From assembly GCA_027371655.1 (NCBI GenBank), contig DAHXMR010000077.1, forward strand, positions 1-7,379: a stretch of DNA of 7,379 nucleotides, written 5' to 3'. Each line of letters begins with the position of its first letter. Positions within the stretch are counted from its first letter, which is position 1. The DNA is from Microcaldota archaeon. Lineage in GTDB: Archaea > Micrarchaeota > Micrarchaeia > Norongarragalinales > CAINOH01. A program made the translations under genes and the position numbers. Of the stretch, positions 4,377-7,379 are shown one piece after another. Below the pieces are notes generated by a model. It was given only the letters and a program-made list of their open reading frames with translations, did no database searches and had not been told where the DNA came from.

Positions 4377-6078
4377 AATTGTGCGTGTAGTAGAACACTA
4401 GTTTGCCTTCGGAATCAATGGAGTCGAGGCGGCAGAAGAACATCCTCTCGAATTGCACGATGGTGCCGGGTTCGAGCGTTTTGCAGTATTCCTCGCATTT
4501 TCCCTCCCGTGCGCCGCCGGTGTCCATCCAAACGCGCGCTGGCGCGCTTTTGTCCTTGAGTATCCATTGGATTATTTTCACGCGCTGGCTTGCGTCCTCT
4601 ATTTTCTCCGCTTCAACCATGTTTTCCTGCACGCGGATTATCTTCGCCACGCACAATTCTTTGAGGCGGATTGCCTCGCCTTCGACAAGTTCCTTCGCGT
4701 CCTTTTCGCTTATTTCAAGGAGGTTTTCGCCCTCGTTCAGGGAGTAAGCGCGCGTGCCCAGAAGCACGTTTGCCGGATGGTTCTTGATTTCGACGGAAAA
4801 CGCGGTGGCGCTCTTGATTTTGAACGCGACGGGCTTTTCCACGAAGAAGAACCGCCGCGCCTTTTCGTCGATCATCCGGCGGTTTTCCGAGTAAAGGATG
4901 TCCAAATCGGCGTTGACCTCGTGCTTGCTCACGCCCAAGTCGAGGATGAACTTGCGTATTGCCTCGGGAAGGATGCCGCGCTTCTTGAACGCGCGAAGCG
5001 TGGGCAACTGCGGGTCGTCCCAACCCGAGTAGGCGCCGCTTTGAATGCCCTGGCTGATTTTGCTTTTTGAAATCACGAAGTCTTCGGCGAGGAATTTGCC
5101 GTACACCGTTACGTGCGGGTACGTCCACCCGAAGTGCTTGTACAATTCGCGCTGGCGGTTCTCTGAGTCTGACAAATCTTTCCCGCGCAAAATGTTCGTG
5201 ACCTCGTAGTCGTGGTCGTCGATTGCGCCCGCGAAGTCGAGCAATGGCCACAGGCGCACCTCGCGGGGAAGCAGCGGGTGCTGGGGCTGGTCTATGATGC
5301 GGAACGCGGGCCAGTCCACCACCGCGGGGTTGGGCAAATTCAAGTCGGTTTTGACGCGGGCGACCGCGGTGCCCTGCTTGTAGTCCCACGAAAGCATGAG
5401 TTTCCATCTTTCAAGGTTTTCCTGCGGGGAAAGAGAGCGGCAGGGGCAGGGCTTCCTTTGGAAGCGCACGAGTTTTTTCCACTCCTCCGGCTCGCAGGTG
5501 CAAATGTACGCGCCGCCCTGCAAGAGCAGTTTTTCGAAGTATTCGTAGTAAACCTGCAGCCGGGAGGACGCCGTGAAAAACTTCTGGAATTCCACGCCCA
5601 GCCACGCCAGGTCCTCCTTGTCCCAGCCGTAGGCCTCCTTCATCGGGATTTTGGCCTCGTTTTTGGGGTCCGTGTCGTCGAAGCGCAGGATGAGTGTGCC
5701 GCCGTATTTTTTCACGTACTCGTCGTTGAGGATTGCCATGCGCGTGTGGCCTATGTGCATGGGGCCGTTGGGGTTGGGTGCCATGCGCATGACCACCTTG
5801 CCCGCGATTGCGCCCTCCAGCTCGGGCAGGATTTTTTTTGCCTCGGTTTTCGGGGCCTGGAACTCGAATTTGGAGGCTTCGGACGCGACCTGTTCCTTGG
5901 AAAGCTCGTTCACCTGCGCCACGACTTCGGCAACCACGCCCATTGCCGCCTTCATGTCGGCCTTCGCCTCCGGCGCCTCGGCGATGACTTTCCCGGCAAC
6001 GGCCCTTATCTCCGCGTGGCCGAAATCCAGCGCGTTTTTCAGCGCGAACTTGCGCGCAACGGCCCTCACGTTTTCCAT
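4375..6078 (-). CDS. gltX: Glutamyl-tRNA synthetase, archaeal type (class I)
   Basis: Charges tRNA(Glu) with glutamate. In archaea it usually also makes Glu-tRNA(Gln), which the GatDE amidotransferase converts (family knowledge). The 567 residues comprise an N-terminal helical region (1-90) typical of archaeal GluRS, a Rossmann catalytic core with A-P-N-P-N-G-P-M-H-I-G-H (HIGH at 108-111), L-R-F-D-D-T-D-P (131-138; DDTDP rather than the DDTNP of GlnRS), and the KMSKS counterpart I-S-K-S-K-I at 336-341. A C-terminal GlnRS-like beta-barrel anticodon domain follows. A CxC pair (C193, C195) and a second CxC (C211, C213) form a likely zinc knuckle. The frame is open to a TTG at 6108, but ATG 6078 is preferred: GAAGTG lies 8 bases upstream, and the residues after it (M-E-N-V-R-A-V-A-R-K-F-A-L-K-N-A) match the family N-terminus. 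First gene of the GluRS–M29–ProB-like unit. Confidence 0.94.
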   Translation of the reverse strand: MENVRAVARKFALKNALDFGHAEIRAVAGKVIAEAPEAKADMKAAMGVVAEVVAQVNELSKEQVASEASKFEFQAPKTEAKKILPELEGAIAGKVVMRMAPNPNGPMHIGHTRMAILNDEYVKKYGGTLILRFDDTDPKNEAKIPMKEAYGWDKEDLAWLGVEFQKFFTASSRLQVYYEYFEKLLLQGGAYICTCEPEEWKKLVRFQRKPCPCRSLSPQENLERWKLMLSWDYKQGTAVARVKTDLNLPNPAVVDWPAFRIIDQPQHPLLPREVRLWPLLDFAGAIDDHDYEVTNILRGKDLSDSENRQRELYKHFGWTYPHVTVYGKFLAEDFVISKSKISQGIQSGAYSGWDDPQLPTLRAFKKRGILPEAIRKFILDLGVSKHEVNADLDILYSENRRMIDEKARRFFFVEKPVAFKIKSATAFSVEIKNHPANVLLGTRAYSLNEGENLLEISEKDAKELVEGEAIRLKELCVAKIIRVQENMVEAEKIEDASQRVKIIQWILKDKSAPARVWMDTGGAREGKCEEYCKTLEPGTIVQFERMFFCRLDSIDSEGKLVFYYTHN

Positions 6079-6086
6079 TTCAAAAG

Positions 6087-6092
6087 CACTTC
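6087..6092 (-). promoter_or_regulatory. Shine-Dalgarno-like GAAGTG deciding the GluRS start
   Basis: GAAGTG, one base from GAGGTG, lies 8 bases before ATG 6078. The alternative TTG at 6108 has no comparable site, which supports the shorter protein. Confidence 0.5.
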
Positions 6093-6138
6093 TTTGCAAA
6101 ACAACCAAAGCGTACGACTAGTGGTTTGAACAGGCGTG

Positions 6139-6170
6139 AAATAAAAACAAGAAGGGAGCGGGCCCCGTGC
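6139..6170 (-). terminator. GC-rich then T-rich end of the isomerase transcript
   Basis: After the isomerase stop the minus strand runs through a GC-rich block (6170-6158) into CTTCTTGTTTTTATTT (about 6154-6139). This is an oligo-T stretch of the kind that terminates archaeal transcripts. No clean hairpin is seen. The same TTTTTATTT could double as a weak TATA element for GluRS, with a start near 6116. I cannot separate the two roles. Confidence 0.35.
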
Positions 6171-6176
6171 GGGAAC

Positions 6177-7211
6177 CTAAAGCGGGCTTTCCGCAATCCT
6201 TGCCCGCGCAAGCTCCTTGAGGTTGCTGCTGCGCGTCAGGAACATCGCGATTTTGAGTTCCTGCAGCCAGCGCGAAACCTCCTTTTTGGCGCCGGCCTTC
6301 GCGTCCTTCGCGTGCGCCTTGACAAACGGCAGCGCGCCTCCGCCGAGGGTGGCGCCCAATCTTATTGCGCGCGCGACGTCCAATCCGCTTCTCACGCCGC
6401 CGGAGGCAATCAGTGGCAGCCTCGTCGCCCGGGCGCATTCCTTTAATGAATCGGCGGTATTGACGCCCCAGTCCCAAAAAGTGCTTCCTATTTCCGCCGC
6501 GCCGCGGTAGCTTTCAACGCCGCTCCACGACGTGCCCCCGACGCCGCTTACGTCTATGGCGGCGACTCCCGCGTTGGCAAGCTCGCGTGCGGCATCCGCG
6601 CTGATTCCCGCGCCAGTTTCCTTCGCAATCACGGGGACGCCGACTTCGTCGCAGGCGGTTTCAATCGCGCGCAGGACGTCCTCCCAATTCTTGTCGCCCT
6701 CCGGCTGCACGACTTCTTGAAGCGCGTTCAAATGCACGCAAAGCGCGTCTGCGCCGATTTCATTCACGGCGTGCGCGACGAGCTTGCAGGGGTAGTGCTT
6801 GAGCTGCGCGGCGCCGATGTTTCCGCACAGGAAAACCGTGGGCGCAACGCTGCGCACCCTGTAGCTGTCTAAAAGCTTGTGGTTCTCTATCATCGCCCGC
6901 TGGCTGCCCAAGCCGAAGGCGATTCCCGCTTCCTCGCACGCGGAGGCAAGCGCCTTGTTTATCGCGCCCGCACGCTCGAAGCCGCCGGTTGCGGCGGTGA
7001 TCATAAGCGGCGCGGCAAGCTTTTTTCCAAGAAAAGAAACGCTGGTGTCTATTGAAGAAAAGTCGAGTTCGGGAAGCGCCTGGTGCACGAATTCCACGCT
7101 TTCCAGCCCGCTTGTCCTGTGCCTTGCCTCCACCTGCCGCGTCAAGGCTATGGATACGTGGTCTGCCTTGCGCTTTTCGGTAAGCACGCTTGCCTTGCGG
7201 GCGGTTGCCAT
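6177..7211 (-). CDS. fni: Isopentenyl-diphosphate delta-isomerase, type 2 (FMN-dependent)
   Basis: Interconverts IPP and DMAPP using reduced FMN. This is the step that supplies the allylic primer for archaeal isoprenoid lipids, downstream of the mevalonate route; the enzyme is cytosolic. The 344-residue TIM barrel shows R-K-A-D-H at 14-18, I-T-A-A-T-G-G at 71-77 (FMN site), G-L-G-S-Q-R at 100-105, G-N-I-G-A at 130-134, H-L-N-A-L-Q-E at 160-166 (active-site Gln and the Mg-binding Glu), K-E-T-G-A-G at 197-202, D-V-S-G-V-G-G-T-S-W at 220-229 and A-S-G-G-V-R-S-G-L-D-V-A-R at 269-281 (phosphate binding). Length is near the family's usual 340-370. ATG 7211 has no Shine-Dalgarno site but lies 25 bases after a TATA-like box, so it is probably leaderless. 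No other mevalonate gene is in the window. Confidence 0.95.
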   Translation of the reverse strand: MATARKASVLTEKRKADHVSIALTRQVEARHRTSGLESVEFVHQALPELDFSSIDTSVSFLGKKLAAPLMITAATGGFERAGAINKALASACEEAGIAFGLGSQRAMIENHKLLDSYRVRSVAPTVFLCGNIGAAQLKHYPCKLVAHAVNEIGADALCVHLNALQEVVQPEGDKNWEDVLRAIETACDEVGVPVIAKETGAGISADAARELANAGVAAIDVSGVGGTSWSGVESYRGAAEIGSTFWDWGVNTADSLKECARATRLPLIASGGVRSGLDVARAIRLGATLGGGALPFVKAHAKDAKAGAKKEVSRWLQELKIAMFLTRSSNLKELARARIAESPL

Positions 7212-7230
7212 GGAAAAGTTACCCGCCCCG

Positions 7231-7240
7231 TGTTTTTAAA
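7231..7240 (-). promoter_or_regulatory. TATA-like box for a leaderless isomerase transcript
   Basis: TTTAAAAACA on the minus strand is centred about 25 bases before ATG 7211, and it begins 3 bases after the stop codon of the upstream partial gene. The spacing predicts transcription starting at the ATG itself. Confidence 0.5.
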
Positions 7241-7243
7241 GAA

Positions 7244-7379
7244 TTAGAACGATGGCAGCGCATGCTCCTTGCGCACGCCCGCATTGCTTACGGACACGGG
7301 AAGAACGCGCAGGGTTTTCGCAGTGTACCTTCTCCAGAAGTCTTCGACGCGCAATTTGGAATCCTTGCTAAGGCAAAGC
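7244..7379 (-). CDS. C-terminus of an unrecognised protein (partial)
   Basis: A minus-strand frame is open from the window edge and ends at TAA 7246-7244. Its last 44 residues begin LCLSKDSKLR and end KEHALPSF. The segment is moderately basic, with an aromatic patch (D-F-W-R-R-Y) and no membrane segment. I do not recognise a family. It is chosen over the other frames because it reads to just before the isomerase promoter and has plausible composition; a competing frame is open for only about 30 codons. The gene body lies outside the window. Confidence 0.5.
   Translation of the reverse strand, partial: LCLSKDSKLRVEDFWRRYTAKTLRVLPVSVSNAGVRKEHALPSF

Noticed and set aside
6079..6108. TTG start for GluRS adding 10 residues.
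   Set aside because: No SD before it, and the family N-terminus aligns with the ATG at 6078, which has GAAGTG upstream.
3577..6129. Long plus-strand open frames (for example 3577-4401 and 5212-6129).
   Set aside because: They are antisense to GluRS and the M29 gene, have Phe/Val/His-rich composition without motifs, and arise from GC-biased codons on the opposite strand.
1..7379. CRISPR arrays, insertion sequences, toxin-antitoxin or defence genes.
   Set aside because: No regularly spaced repeats, transposase motifs or such genes were seen; apart from 2154-2480 the window is ordinary core archaeal sequence.

Overview
The window is archaeal. It carries an eL8 (L7Ae)–eS28–eL24 ribosomal protein cluster, an archaeal-type glutamyl-tRNA synthetase, an FMN-dependent type 2 isopentenyl-diphosphate isomerase, Shine-Dalgarno (SD) sites matching the archaeal 16S tail, and leaderless starts with a TATA-like box about 25 bases upstream. 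Lineage cannot be fixed from 7.4 kb. An uncultivated lineage, possibly DPANN-like, is a guess based on divergent ribosomal protein tails and a divergent ProB-like kinase. All credible genes read on the minus strand, so transcription runs from high to low coordinates. Long plus-strand reading frames are antisense shadows.

From the right edge: (1) 7244-7379 holds the C-terminus of an unrecognised protein. (2) 6177-7211 is the type 2 IPP isomerase of isoprenoid lipid synthesis, with its own leaderless promoter and a T-rich end. (3) 2481-6078 is a tight unit: GluRS, an M29-type aminopeptidase and a ProB-like amino acid kinase, with gaps of 13 and 18 bases. (4) 2154-2480 is a 327-base gene-free interval. 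Its distal part holds a three-way-junction-like element closed by a perfect 13-bp inverted repeat. Its proximal part is the leader of the L7Ae gene. (5) 1064-2153 is the ribosomal cluster L7Ae, S28e, L24e. (6) 18-944 is a secreted or cell-surface lipoprotein with nine N-glycosylation sequons, again apparently leaderless.

The most interesting signal is in the L7Ae leader. On the minus strand, 2286-2245 folds into an almost textbook kink-turn: a 4-bp C-stem, a 3-nt GGU bulge, tandem G·A pairs, U·U pairs, then a long closed NC-stem. Kink-turns are the RNA ligand of L7Ae, so this is probably an autoregulatory site. Next to it, 2352-2469 is an unexplained, strongly self-complementary element that could be a 3'-UTR structure of the upstream operon or a separate small RNA. 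A second pattern is an identical TGATTC-N3-ATG arrangement before three genes. It matches the archaeal anti-SD in the same register as the classical GAGGTG site of L7Ae.
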